Positions 44,758 through 53,957 of a stretch of 64,000 bases of DNA are shown here, one piece after another (within the stretch, counting starts at the first letter, position 1; every line of letters begins with the position of its first letter). The notes under the pieces were generated by a model that worked only from the letters and a program-made list of their open reading frames with translations, was not told where the DNA came from and ran no database searches. The position numbers and the translations under genes were made by a program. The stretch is from Erysipelotrichaceae bacterium 7770_A6 (GTDB taxonomy: Bacteria > Bacillota_I > Bacilli_A > Erysipelotrichales > Erysipelotrichaceae), in contig QQXM01000003.1 in NCBI GenBank assembly GCA_014610835.1, forward strand, positions 1 to 64,000, read 5' to 3'.

Positions 44758-45942
44758 TTATTCGTTTGTTTCAACCTGCTTTTTCTCAGCATTGATTTCT
44801 AACAGCTTATTTGTAAGTTCATTTTCAATCTTGGCAAGTTCCTGTTCAGCCTGTGCACGCTTTTCTCTGCCATCTTTTTGAATCTGTTGCACTTCTTCTA
44901 ATGTAGAAATCAACTGTTCATTTGTATGTTGCAATGTTTCAAGATCAACAATGCCTCTTTCACTTTCCTTCGCTGTATCCACAGTTGCCTGGTGCAATGT
45001 TTCAGCATTTTTCTTGAGAAGTGTATTTGTCATATCCGTAACTTCTCTTTGTGCTTCCATTGCTTCCTTAGAATGAGAAATACCCAAAGCAAGAACAATC
45101 TGGTTCTTCCATAGAGGAATTGTATTCACAAGTGTAGACTGGATCTTTTCTGTCATCAGTGTATCGTTATTCTGAACGAGTCTGATCTGAGGTGCCATCT
45201 GAATTGAAATCTGTCTTGTCAATTCAAGATCATATAACTTCTTTTCAAATCTAACACAAGCCTGTTCCAGATCATTTGCTGCCTGTGCATCTTCTGGCAA
45301 GCCACTTTCCTTTGCTTTCTTTGTTAGTTCTGGAAGTTCATTCTCACGAATTTCATTCACTCTTTTCTTACCAGCTAAGATATACATTGTTAATTCCTTT
45401 GTATTCTGCTGGTTGCGAGCATACAATTCATCTAACAAAGCAATGTCTTTCAACAAAGTAATCTGATGATCTTCCAGCATCTTTGCAACTTTTTCAACAT
45501 TTGCTTCTGCCTTGTCATACTTTGCCTTAAACTTTGTAACGGAATCTCCACCCTTATCAAATAAAGAAGCAAAGAAACCCTTCTTTTCCGTTTCATTTGC
45601 ATCATATTCTTTCAATTCCACTACAAGATCACTCAATAATGTACCAATTTCACCAAGATCCTTTGTACGAACATTATTTAAAGCTGTATCTGAGAAATCA
45701 GATACTTTCTTCTGTGCTGCAGAACCATACTGTAAAACAGTATTACTTTCCATAATGTCGATCTTAGAAGAAAATTCATTCACAGTCTGTCTTTCCACTT
45801 CAGATAAATTTGCTTCATCAATAGGATTTTTTTCAACAACTGTTTCTTCTGCCTGTTCTTCTTTTTGAGCTTCTTGTTCTTCTGCTTCAGGATCAAGTGT
45901 TAATTTGATTTCTTCAGCCTGTGCCTGTTTGTTTTCACTCAT
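44758..45942 (-). CDS. TelA-like toxic anion resistance protein
   Basis: The 394-aa protein is helical throughout and carries TelA/YceH-type segments, including SQIDIMESNTVLQYGSAAQK-type start of the domain, DIALLDELYARNQQNTKELT and TNTLLKKNAETLHQATVDTA. TelA proteins are linked to tellurite, nisin and beta-lactam tolerance, with unknown biochemistry. They typically neighbour an XpaC-like gene, and one is present at 50322-51290. The start at 45942 follows GAGGAGA. It is 11 bases after the nucleotidase-like gene and shares its transcript. Confidence 0.88.
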   Translation of the reverse strand: MSENKQAQAEEIKLTLDPEAEEQEAQKEEQAEETVVEKNPIDEANLSEVERQTVNEFSSKIDIMESNTVLQYGSAAQKKVSDFSDTALNNVRTKDLGEIGTLLSDLVVELKEYDANETEKKGFFASLFDKGGDSVTKFKAKYDKAEANVEKVAKMLEDHQITLLKDIALLDELYARNQQNTKELTMYILAGKKRVNEIRENELPELTKKAKESGLPEDAQAANDLEQACVRFEKKLYDLELTRQISIQMAPQIRLVQNNDTLMTEKIQSTLVNTIPLWKNQIVLALGISHSKEAMEAQREVTDMTNTLLKKNAETLHQATVDTAKESERGIVDLETLQHTNEQLISTLEEVQQIQKDGREKRAQAEQELAKIENELTNKLLEINAEKKQVETNE

Positions 45943-45953
45943 CTTGATTCTCC

Positions 45954-48050
45954 TCATCTTTCTCTCTTTTTAGAAATGATAAATGCTAATAACTTGATAC
46001 ATAGAATCGCTACAAGGATTCCAGAAACAAGTTTTATATATTTTGAAAGCTGTGATTCTGTTGTATTTTTAAAGAAACCCCACAGTGTAAATTCTGTATC
46101 TTCTGTTTTGACTTCTGCAGCATTTTTATAGCTGGAAGATATTTCTGCGATATTATCACTGTTTCTTTCCAGTTCTGAAAGATATGTACAGATTGCTTTA
46201 AAAGATTTCAGCTCTTTCTTTTTATATGTTAATACATTTGCGCCCAATTTTTGAATCTTTCCACCGTTCACATCATAATAACGCACATTCAGACTGCCAT
46301 CTGTATATGAAGAAAGATTTAATAAATCTCTTGCGGTAGATAATGTTGTAACAACAGGATATAGCTCATCATTGTGTACAGGAACATAATAATCATTCAC
46401 CGCATCAACGTATACTTCTTCTACATGGTTATTATCCTGGCGATAATCACTGTATGTATATTTCAAGCCAGAAAAATACAACTGATTTTCTCCATCACCT
46501 TTTCTACCATACGTAACATCATATTCGCAAAGCTTACGTACATCACTGCCCTTTAAGAATACAAGAGTTAACGATTCCCCATAACTGCCATCACTGCCTG
46601 TACCATTTGGAACAACATTATATGCATCCAATGCCGAAATAGAATCCTTTGTAAATGTAGACTGAATTTCCTTCTTGCTGATTAAACCAATCGCACGTTT
46701 CTTTACCGTTGGCTTCATATTCTGGATTTCTTCGAGTTTTTTATATTCAGGAGTATCTGGTGTTGGTGTAGGAGTTGCCTCAGCCTGTTCTTCTGTTGAC
46801 TCTTCTGCAGGCTGCTCTTCCGTATTCTTATTGACTAAAGACTGCGCTGCTTTCAACATCTGCTTTTTCTTAGCTTTCCAGGAAGCATACCACTGTGCAT
46901 ACCAGTCATCATATGCCAATGCATATGCATTTGTAATCAGATCCGCAGTATTGTTATTCAATAATTCATTAGTACTATGGTCGACTGGCGTAAAGTTAAA
47001 TGGATTCGCTGCCATTGTTTTATCCACAGAAACACCATATGCATCAAATAATGCAGAAGATACCTGGTTTGTATAGTCATTGATTCTATACGCAACATCT
47101 GGGTTTTCTTCAATTTCACTTGTGACTGCGACTAACTGATATCCACTAATAGAACCATCCTCTTTATTGATGTCTAATACACCAAGATATTGTCCATTTT
47201 CTCCACAAGAAACAATATTTGTTTCTCCTTCTGTTTCAACTTTCCATTTTTCAACAACGTCACAAGAAGCAATAACAGTATTGATACCCTCAACGCTCTT
47301 TGCAATTTCATGTGCGAATGCATCACCACCATGTGCAATCGCAATCACATAATCACAACCTTCTTCATTCAATGAAGAAACAATATCTTTTGCTGAATCT
47401 ACTGCGCTTTCCAAAGAGACATCATCACTAGAAATAGATTGCTCTTTCATCACTGAAAAGATGCCAATTTTCTTCCCCGCTCTTTCAACAACTTTATATG
47501 TAGAACCACCCTTTTCAGCCAATGTACTCTTCAATGCTTTTCCAGCTTCACTGTCAGAATAATTCAGATTACCAGTTAATAATGTAGGAACCGTTTCATT
47601 CACACCAATCATATCAGCCAGTGTCTGTGTTCCATAAGTAAATTCTTCATCCCCTAATGCAATGGCATCATAGCCAAACATAGACATCAAAGATAAATCT
47701 GGTGCACTTGTAGAATTCAAGCAGCTGAATGCTGAACCAGTAGAGAAATTACCACCATCAATCAACACCGTATTTTCTGTACGATTGAGCTGAATAAGAT
47801 TTGCTAAACGAGAATAGCCTCCTAAAGTAACATATTCCTCATTATCTGCCTGTTTATATTGAAGAATATGATCCTGCAGATCACTTGTGAATAAAATACG
47901 TAGATTTGTATCTTCCACCGCTTTTTCTTCACCCTCTTCTGATATTTCTTCTATGTTACCGTCATCTTCACCTTCTGCAAAAACAGTAAATGACTGGATG
48001 CTCGTGAAAGCTAAAACAGATGACAATAATAAAGGAACATATTTCTTCAT
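45954..48050 (-). CDS. surface 5'-nucleotidase-like protein with degenerate metal site
   Basis: The 698-aa protein has a signal peptide (about 1-25), a metallophosphatase-like domain, a 5'-nucleotidase C-terminal-like domain (from FNFTPVDHSTNELLNNNTAD to YFSGLKYTYSD) and a C-terminal membrane helix with a short basic tail. The usual metal ligands are mostly replaced: D-x-H reads Asp57-Leu-Gln59, D-x-G-D reads DGGN (98-101), GNHE reads GDEE (123-126), and the terminal GHxH region reads SCDV. Only His220 in IAHGG fits. It is probably a non-enzymatic binding protein anchored outside the cell. A low-complexity Thr/Glu/Pro linker joins the halves. Confidence 0.85.
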   Translation of the reverse strand: MKKYVPLLLSSVLAFTSIQSFTVFAEGEDDGNIEEISEEGEEKAVEDTNLRILFTSDLQDHILQYKQADNEEYVTLGGYSRLANLIQLNRTENTVLIDGGNFSTGSAFSCLNSTSAPDLSLMSMFGYDAIALGDEEFTYGTQTLADMIGVNETVPTLLTGNLNYSDSEAGKALKSTLAEKGGSTYKVVERAGKKIGIFSVMKEQSISSDDVSLESAVDSAKDIVSSLNEEGCDYVIAIAHGGDAFAHEIAKSVEGINTVIASCDVVEKWKVETEGETNIVSCGENGQYLGVLDINKEDGSISGYQLVAVTSEIEENPDVAYRINDYTNQVSSALFDAYGVSVDKTMAANPFNFTPVDHSTNELLNNNTADLITNAYALAYDDWYAQWYASWKAKKKQMLKAAQSLVNKNTEEQPAEESTEEQAEATPTPTPDTPEYKKLEEIQNMKPTVKKRAIGLISKKEIQSTFTKDSISALDAYNVVPNGTGSDGSYGESLTLVFLKGSDVRKLCEYDVTYGRKGDGENQLYFSGLKYTYSDYRQDNNHVEEVYVDAVNDYYVPVHNDELYPVVTTLSTARDLLNLSSYTDGSLNVRYYDVNGGKIQKLGANVLTYKKKELKSFKAICTYLSELERNSDNIAEISSSYKNAAEVKTEDTEFTLWGFFKNTTESQLSKYIKLVSGILVAILCIKLLAFIISKKRER

Positions 48051-48071
48051 ACACTCAACCTCGACCCATGC

Positions 48072-48077
48072 ATTATA
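48072..48077 (-). promoter_or_regulatory. extended -10 of the nucleotidase-like/telA unit
   Basis: TGATATAAT on the minus strand lies 21 bases before the start codon, behind the terminator of the ATPase gene. A GAGG ribosome site lies between. Confidence 0.6.
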
Positions 48078-48149
48078 TCATTATTCAAGCATCTCATATA
48101 TACAGAATAATATTATATGCATGCCAATAATTAAGATTTTTCCAAAAAG

Positions 48150-48173
48150 AAAAAGGCAACGTGTGCCTTTTTC
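48150..48173. terminator. intrinsic terminator after the two-AAA ATPase gene
   Basis: AAAAAGGCA and TGCCTTTTT form the stem; T-runs lie on both sides. It separates the xpaC-like/ATPase unit from the nucleotidase-like/telA unit. Confidence 0.75.
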
Positions 48174-50318
48174 TTACTTCATCATATTCATGATATCATT
48201 CAAAGAAGGTTCATTGCTTTCCTGCTTTGGTTTTACTTTTACAGTATAGTCAAAATCTTCCTTCTTTAATTCCGTCATTTCTTTCTGATCTGTAGAATTC
48301 ACAAGTCTTTCTGCCTGTTTTAGAATGGCTTCTTCTACAACATTTCTAGCTAGACGACCATTGCCAGCTTCTTCAGCATTGATGGACTGTACTTCATTAA
48401 AGTATTGGATCAATGGCTCTTTCGCATCTTCACTGATTTCATATCCCTTTGATTTTGCCTGGATACAAGCAATCTGATAAAGCTGTGTTCCAGTGTAGTC
48501 ATCAAAGTTAATTAAATTTGGAAATCTAGACTTCAAACCAGAGTTTGCTTCCAGAAATGTAGCCATTTCTTTCTTGTAGCCAGCCAATACGACAATCAGA
48601 TTATCTCTATGATCTTCCATGGCTTTGACAAGCGTATCAATTGCTTCTAGACCAAATGAATCATCTTTTCCTCGATACAGAGAATATGCTTCATCCACAA
48701 ACAATACACCACCCATTGCGCTCTTGATCACAGACATTGTTAATGGTGCTGTCTGACCAACATATTGTGCAACCAGGTCTGCTCTTGTTACTTCTACAAG
48801 CTGTCCTTCACTCAATACACCAATAGCTTTTAAATAACGTGCAAGTAACCTGGCAATGGTTGTTTTCCCTGTACCTGGATTACCCGTAAAAATCATATGC
48901 ATGGAAACAGAAGCACTCTTGAGACCTTGCTGTTTTCTTTTTTCCTGTAAAGAAATATGAGCCTGTAAAGAACGGATATAGTTTTTTACTTTATCTAGAC
49001 CTACAATTTCATCAAGTTCTTTATTCACTGCTTCAATTTCTTCTGCACTGTTCTTTTCTCTTGATAATACTTGTTTCTTGCTTCCATAGACTGCATATGG
49101 CATGCCATCTGCTTCCTGTAAAAGAATTTCTTCATTGCTGCCTAAGTTCTCATTTAAAACAAAGGCTGAAATAGATACATAAAAATCATGAAAGACAGAA
49201 CGAATTGCATCAATTCCCTGTGTTTTATCAAAATGTGTATGTACCCAGCAACGAATACTTTCATCCACTTTCGCATCAATATGCAGATTGTTTTTACATT
49301 TTTCAACAAATGCATCTGTATTTTGAATAATGATCTTGCTGATGGCTTCATCATCTAGCTGTACAAATGTAATGTCATCTAATACGTGATACATAAAGTC
49401 CGCACCAAATGCATTCTGCACGCCAGATACTTTTCCATTTGTAATAAACACAAGATATTTACCATTCACATGCAATGAATCAATCGCATCTTTCACAAGA
49501 CCCGTCTGTGCTTCCACTAAAACACCTTTATTCAAGACATATCTCTTATTCAATACAACTTTTCCATCAATCACTAATGCATCCACCATTCTAAGAAATG
49601 ACGCAAATGAAGATTCAAAGTTTTCAAAGCAAATCACAGTTCCTTTGCCATTTAAAGCCTCGTACAGATCCTGCAAGAAAATCTGTTCTTGTGAAGCAGA
49701 TGTATAGCGAGACATATCCATCGTATATACTTCATTGCTCGCAAGAATGTTTCTTTGACACAATGCACTCGCCACTTCATGAATGGAAGAATGCTTTCCT
49801 GTACCACGTGGGCCGTGTATAAGCATCACATTCTTAATGCCATTCTCATTTTCACCCATCACAAAAGGACGACGGAACGCAACACAAACCTTTTTCACAG
49901 CTTCATCCTGACCAATAATTTTTTGAGATACTTCAGTTTCAATTTCCTGGAATACCTTTCCTTGATCAAATTCTTTGATCACTTCTTTTGTTGGTTCAAT
50001 TCCATAATCATCTTTAAGCTGTTTCTCAAGTGTTTCTAAATCAATGTCTCTTTGTGTCTGTGCGCGTGCTGGTTCTTTCTTATTCAACTGTTCCTGCATT
50101 TGTTGAAGATCTTCTTTTTGTTTTGTTAAGATGCGATTCAACTCCTGCATTGCCTTATCTGCCGTTTTTAAAATTGCATCCGTTGTAGAAGGTGCAGATT
50201 CTTTCTTTGGTGCTTCTATTGTTAGTTCAATGTTTGAATCATCTTTTTCTTCATATGTTCTTTTCTTTGAAAACACTTCATTCCAAAGACGATTCTTTTC
50301 ATCATTTCTATCACTCAT
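48174..50318 (-). CDS. double-AAA+ ATPase, CbbX/SpoVK-type second domain
   Basis: The 714-aa protein has a helical N-terminus (coiled coil about 50-82) and two AAA+ domains. Domain 1 (about 130-390) looks Clp-like but has a Walker A ending Lys-His (GPRGTGKHSS, 169-178) and Walker B reduced to VICFENFE, so it is probably not hydrolytic. Domain 2 (about 440-690) is intact, with GNPGTGKTT (479-487), VLFVDEAYSLYRG and LKSRFPNLINFDDYT, close to CbbX/SpoVK. It is encoded 3 bases after the XpaC-like gene. A chaperone or remodelling role at the membrane is inferred from the neighbours. Confidence 0.85.
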   Translation of the reverse strand: MSDRNDEKNRLWNEVFSKKRTYEEKDDSNIELTIEAPKKESAPSTTDAILKTADKAMQELNRILTKQKEDLQQMQEQLNKKEPARAQTQRDIDLETLEKQLKDDYGIEPTKEVIKEFDQGKVFQEIETEVSQKIIGQDEAVKKVCVAFRRPFVMGENENGIKNVMLIHGPRGTGKHSSIHEVASALCQRNILASNEVYTMDMSRYTSASQEQIFLQDLYEALNGKGTVICFENFESSFASFLRMVDALVIDGKVVLNKRYVLNKGVLVEAQTGLVKDAIDSLHVNGKYLVFITNGKVSGVQNAFGADFMYHVLDDITFVQLDDEAISKIIIQNTDAFVEKCKNNLHIDAKVDESIRCWVHTHFDKTQGIDAIRSVFHDFYVSISAFVLNENLGSNEEILLQEADGMPYAVYGSKKQVLSREKNSAEEIEAVNKELDEIVGLDKVKNYIRSLQAHISLQEKRKQQGLKSASVSMHMIFTGNPGTGKTTIARLLARYLKAIGVLSEGQLVEVTRADLVAQYVGQTAPLTMSVIKSAMGGVLFVDEAYSLYRGKDDSFGLEAIDTLVKAMEDHRDNLIVVLAGYKKEMATFLEANSGLKSRFPNLINFDDYTGTQLYQIACIQAKSKGYEISEDAKEPLIQYFNEVQSINAEEAGNGRLARNVVEEAILKQAERLVNSTDQKEMTELKKEDFDYTVKVKPKQESNEPSLNDIMNMMK

Positions 50319-50321
50319 AAA

Positions 50322-51290
50322 TCATCTTCCCTGGCCGCTTGAGCGCATACTGCCATCACTCGTTAATCCATCTTTTTTCAATACTGCTTCTAATGTAGAA
50401 ATATCTGCAGATAAATTAATGAAATCTTCATCTGTCATAGAAGAAATGATCTTAGCCATTGCATCATTGATCAGATGAATTGTACGAATCAATTTATTTT
50501 TTGTATCTTCATAAGAAGGATCAGTTTTTGCATACTGCAGATTACGATACTGATTCAAGATATTGATCAAGATTGGTAAATAATACTCATACAGTTTCTT
50601 CAGCTTATCTTTAGAATTCGGAAACTTAGACTCTAATGTCTGCACCTGTTTCAATAAAGAAGCCGTTTCATATAAACCATTGGAAATCTCTTCATCCGGA
50701 ATATCATTATTCAAGCTTGTTATTTCTTCAATGAAATATTGTGCATTCTTTTCTTTCTTTACAGTTTCTTCCTTCTTTGGCTGTGGATTTTCTACCACTT
50801 CAGCATCAAATACTTCAGCCTGTAAAGGAGAATTTGCCTGTGTGGAATAAAGATCATTAATGATTGCAGAATAAGATTCTGGATATCTTCTCTGGTAATC
50901 ATTCAAAGAACAGATATATGTATTATTACGATATACATCCAAGGAAGATAAAGAAGCATATTTTTCTTCTCTCAAACGCAATTCAATTTGGTCCACGACG
51001 CGAATACTGTTTCTAGATTTAAAATACTGTCTTAAATATAAATTGATTTTTGCGATTTTACTGGATTGACTGCTGCCACTTCTCTGATATCTGTTTTCTC
51101 TTCGATAGGATGAAAACTGATTGAAAGACTGCTCGTCAGAACTATTGTTTTTATATGTGGAAACAGAAGCAATCGCAATTCCAACAACGACCGCAATGAT
51201 TAAAAACAATGGCAGCATAAAGCTCATGCCACCTGAAAAAACAAAAAATAATATTAACCAAACCCACCAGTTTGAATTTCTTCTTCTCAT
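50322..51290 (-). CDS. XpaC-like membrane protein
   Basis: The 322-aa protein has two adjoining N-terminal membrane helices (about 8-42). A basic linker and a soluble helical domain of XpaC type follow (EISNGLYETASLLKQVQTLE, then KLKKLYEYYLPILINILNQY). XpaC-like proteins are the usual neighbours of TelA. AAAGGAG precedes the ATG. This gene leads the unit with the double-AAA ATPase. The biochemical role is not known. Confidence 0.82.
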   Translation of the reverse strand: MRRRNSNWWVWLILFFVFSGGMSFMLPLFLIIAVVVGIAIASVSTYKNNSSDEQSFNQFSSYRRENRYQRSGSSQSSKIAKINLYLRQYFKSRNSIRVVDQIELRLREEKYASLSSLDVYRNNTYICSLNDYQRRYPESYSAIINDLYSTQANSPLQAEVFDAEVVENPQPKKEETVKKEKNAQYFIEEITSLNNDIPDEEISNGLYETASLLKQVQTLESKFPNSKDKLKKLYEYYLPILINILNQYRNLQYAKTDPSYEDTKNKLIRTIHLINDAMAKIISSMTDEDFINLSADISTLEAVLKKDGLTSDGSMRSSGQGR

Positions 51291-51318
51291 ACTAAAAATA
51301 CTCCTTTAGTTTGTCACA

Positions 51319-51363
51319 ATTATAGCATATCCACTCTTCATTCAATTGTTAATATTATTAACA
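51319..51363. promoter_or_regulatory. xpaC -10 and a 17-base palindrome between xpaC and addB
   Basis: On the minus strand TGCTATAAT (with TATAAT at 51319-51324) is an extended -10 for the XpaC-like gene. TGTTAATA-T-TATTAACA (51347-51363) is a perfect palindrome in the middle of the divergent region, a likely operator for one or both genes. Confidence 0.55.
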
Positions 51364-51395
51364 CTTTCAAAACAAATTCATTGTAGAATATATCC

Positions 51396-53957
51396 ATGAA
51401 AAAAATAATTGCATCGAGCGATCAAAAAGATCCTATTTTAAGAAAACTATCCAGCCAAAATCATGGTATTGTAACCGACACACAAATCATTCCTCTTTCA
51501 ACTTTTCTCAAAGAAGAAAAAGATGATGATCTCGTTTTAAGTATTCAACTATCTAATAAACTATTACAGGCACAAGAACATTTCCCTATTTATCAGGCAA
51601 TGTTCCTCTTTCCTGTATTCATTCAAGAAATCTTATCTTTCGCAAAGGAATGTATTCTATATTCAATTTCTGTAGATGATCTTCCAGAAACAAATGCGAA
51701 CGAAAAAGAACTCAAAGAAATTCTCAACATTGCCTTTACTTTAGATTTCGCAGAAAAAGACAATGCAAAAAATGGAATTCCTGTTTCTTCAGATTCTATT
51801 TCATTACATTATCAATTTATTAAAGATTTCTACCACTATGATATCTATGAAAAACTAAAGAAAACATATGACTATGAAGCATACCCATCCAATACCCCAG
51901 ACGTATCTTTGAAGTATGCACTAAACGCAAGAAGTGAAGCAGAAGCTATCGCACAGGATATCTGTAGAAAACAGATTCCTTGTAATGTGATTCTATCCAC
52001 TGCTACTGCTTTACCTCTATACGAAGCTGTCTTTAGAAGATATAACATTCCATTTTCATCTTTAAGGCAGTCAAAGCCATTACACTTACCATTGCTTTTT
52101 AAATCATTGATTCTTTTTGGGATTCATAAAGATCGCAAATCATTTTTAGAGGCATTGAAATACAATGCATTCTCTCATAGAGTCAGTAACGATACATATG
52201 CATTCTTACGTGATACATTAACAACATATGATCTTCCTGATCCAATTGATCTAGAAAATACAAACTACGCAAAAGATATTGAAAAATATCAGGCTTCCTA
52301 TGAAAAAGCACAGGCATATTATGATTTGATCCAGGATGAAATCGATAGTCTATTGACATATACATCCATTCATGAATTCTTATTCCGTGCATTTGATATT
52401 GTACGCAAATCATCTTATCTGAAAGATCCAACTGAATTACAGGCTGGTATTTCAATGCGTCAGACAATCATTGAATGTGAACCATATATTCAAACGGAAC
52501 AAGATCTTTTATTTTTAGCACGCTGCTTTGAAACATTGCATTCCGATGAACAGGTTCTACAATCCGATTTCTGTGTGATTACAGATCTAACACATCCTGT
52601 TGAGCCAAAGCAAATCAGTTATGTCTGTTCTGTTTCTGGTGCAAACTATCCTTCTGTACCAAAATGCAGTGGATTGTTTGATGAATCCTATGTAGAAAAG
52701 ATTACGAAATATCCATCTCGTTCTACACGTTATCAACTCTATATGGATCAACTATCCTGGATTGAAAACAGTGCAGAAAAAAAACTTATTTATTCTACAT
52801 ACACAAATGACTACCAGGGAAAAGAAATTCAGCTGGCATTTGAAATTGAAAATAAATATCCAGACATGTTAGAGAAATGGAATCTTGTTTCCTTAGCTCC
52901 AGACAAAAAGAAAAATCATGCCTTAACAGAAGAAACCGCAAAAAAACTCTTTGCGAAAAACAATTGTATTACTGGTTCTATTTCAACAATTGAACGTTAT
53001 TTTGCGTGCCCATATTCCTATTTCATCCAATCTGGCTTAAAAGTCAGAAAACAGGATCATTCATGTGTTGATGCTAGAACTGTTGGAAATATGCAACATG
53101 AATTACTGGAAACAAGTGTGAAAGAATATGGTAAAGGCTATTCTAAAATTACAGAGGAACAGATTCGAACATATTTAAAAGATGCATTTGATGTATTAGA
53201 TGCATTACATCCAACAGAAACAATCTTCAATCAAATCACAAAAGAAAGAATTGTACATGGTATTCAACAGGCGCTTGTATTCTTGAATGATTTTGAAAAT
53301 CATACTTCTTTTAAAATCAAAAGAGTTGAACACCAATTTCATGAACAAGTTACAGAACATGTTGATCTTGTTGGAAAGATTGATCGAATTGATCACTACG
53401 GGAATGAATTGATTCGCATCCTTGACTATAAATCATCTAGTAAATCATTAAGTGAAGCACAAATCAAATCTGGTCAGCAATTACAGTTAATGACATATAT
53501 GATGATTGCGAAAAAGCTCTACAACATAGAGCCAGCAGGTGCCTATTACTATTCTTTAAAAGACGAAAGTTATCAGGCAGATGCTAAAAAAGTAGTGAAG
53601 AAAGAGATTGAGGAGCAAGACTGGAGTGAAGAAGCAGAACTTGTTCGAATGCTTAATGAAAGAAGACTCAGAGGGTTTACGTTTACAAAGCGTTTGACAG
53701 AAATGGATGACGATGAAAAACATATCGTTTCTTTAAAAACACAGATGAGTTATGAACTTATTGAAGAGTGTCTGAAGGAAATCTATGAATATTTCTATGC
53801 ACATGTCACACATGGAGAAATTGACTTATCTCCTACAGACAATGCTTGTCTGTATTGTGACTATAAGACAATTTGTCGATTCCATGGAGAAAGAAGAAAA
53901 CCTGCACCCATTTCTTGTGAGGATATCAGTTTTAAAGTCGGAAAGGAAGAAGCATGA
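51396..53957 (+). CDS. addB: AddB/RexB-type subunit of the AddAB helicase-nuclease
   Basis: The 853-aa protein ends in a RecB-type nuclease domain (VGKIDRIDHYGNELIRILDY, with LDYKSS as the catalytic strand). It has an iron-sulfur staple of Cys in YFACPYSY plus the three in NACLYCDYKTIC. No Walker A is visible near the N-terminus, and the length is well below the usual 1100-1160, so it is a compact RexB-like form. It overlaps addA by 4 bases. A TAGAAT box ends 6 bases before the ATG and there is no ribosome site, so the mRNA may be leaderless. Confidence 0.88.
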   Translation: MKKIIASSDQKDPILRKLSSQNHGIVTDTQIIPLSTFLKEEKDDDLVLSIQLSNKLLQAQEHFPIYQAMFLFPVFIQEILSFAKECILYSISVDDLPETNANEKELKEILNIAFTLDFAEKDNAKNGIPVSSDSISLHYQFIKDFYHYDIYEKLKKTYDYEAYPSNTPDVSLKYALNARSEAEAIAQDICRKQIPCNVILSTATALPLYEAVFRRYNIPFSSLRQSKPLHLPLLFKSLILFGIHKDRKSFLEALKYNAFSHRVSNDTYAFLRDTLTTYDLPDPIDLENTNYAKDIEKYQASYEKAQAYYDLIQDEIDSLLTYTSIHEFLFRAFDIVRKSSYLKDPTELQAGISMRQTIIECEPYIQTEQDLLFLARCFETLHSDEQVLQSDFCVITDLTHPVEPKQISYVCSVSGANYPSVPKCSGLFDESYVEKITKYPSRSTRYQLYMDQLSWIENSAEKKLIYSTYTNDYQGKEIQLAFEIENKYPDMLEKWNLVSLAPDKKKNHALTEETAKKLFAKNNCITGSISTIERYFACPYSYFIQSGLKVRKQDHSCVDARTVGNMQHELLETSVKEYGKGYSKITEEQIRTYLKDAFDVLDALHPTETIFNQITKERIVHGIQQALVFLNDFENHTSFKIKRVEHQFHEQVTEHVDLVGKIDRIDHYGNELIRILDYKSSSKSLSEAQIKSGQQLQLMTYMMIAKKLYNIEPAGAYYYSLKDESYQADAKKVVKKEIEEQDWSEEAELVRMLNERRLRGFTFTKRLTEMDDDEKHIVSLKTQMSYELIEECLKEIYEYFYAHVTHGEIDLSPTDNACLYCDYKTICRFHGERRKPAPISCEDISFKVGKEEA

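Noticed and set aside
45512-45868. Plus-strand frame of 118 codons inside telA
   Set aside because: Antisense shadow of a highly helical protein gene; no ribosome site.
46675-47076. Plus-strand frame of 133 codons inside the nucleotidase-like gene
   Set aside because: Antisense to a convincing secreted protein; the Ser/Val/Gly run is the complement of its Thr/Glu/Pro linker.
49598-50039. Plus-strand frames in the double-AAA ATPase gene
   Set aside because: They overlap conserved ATPase motifs on the other strand and lack start signals.
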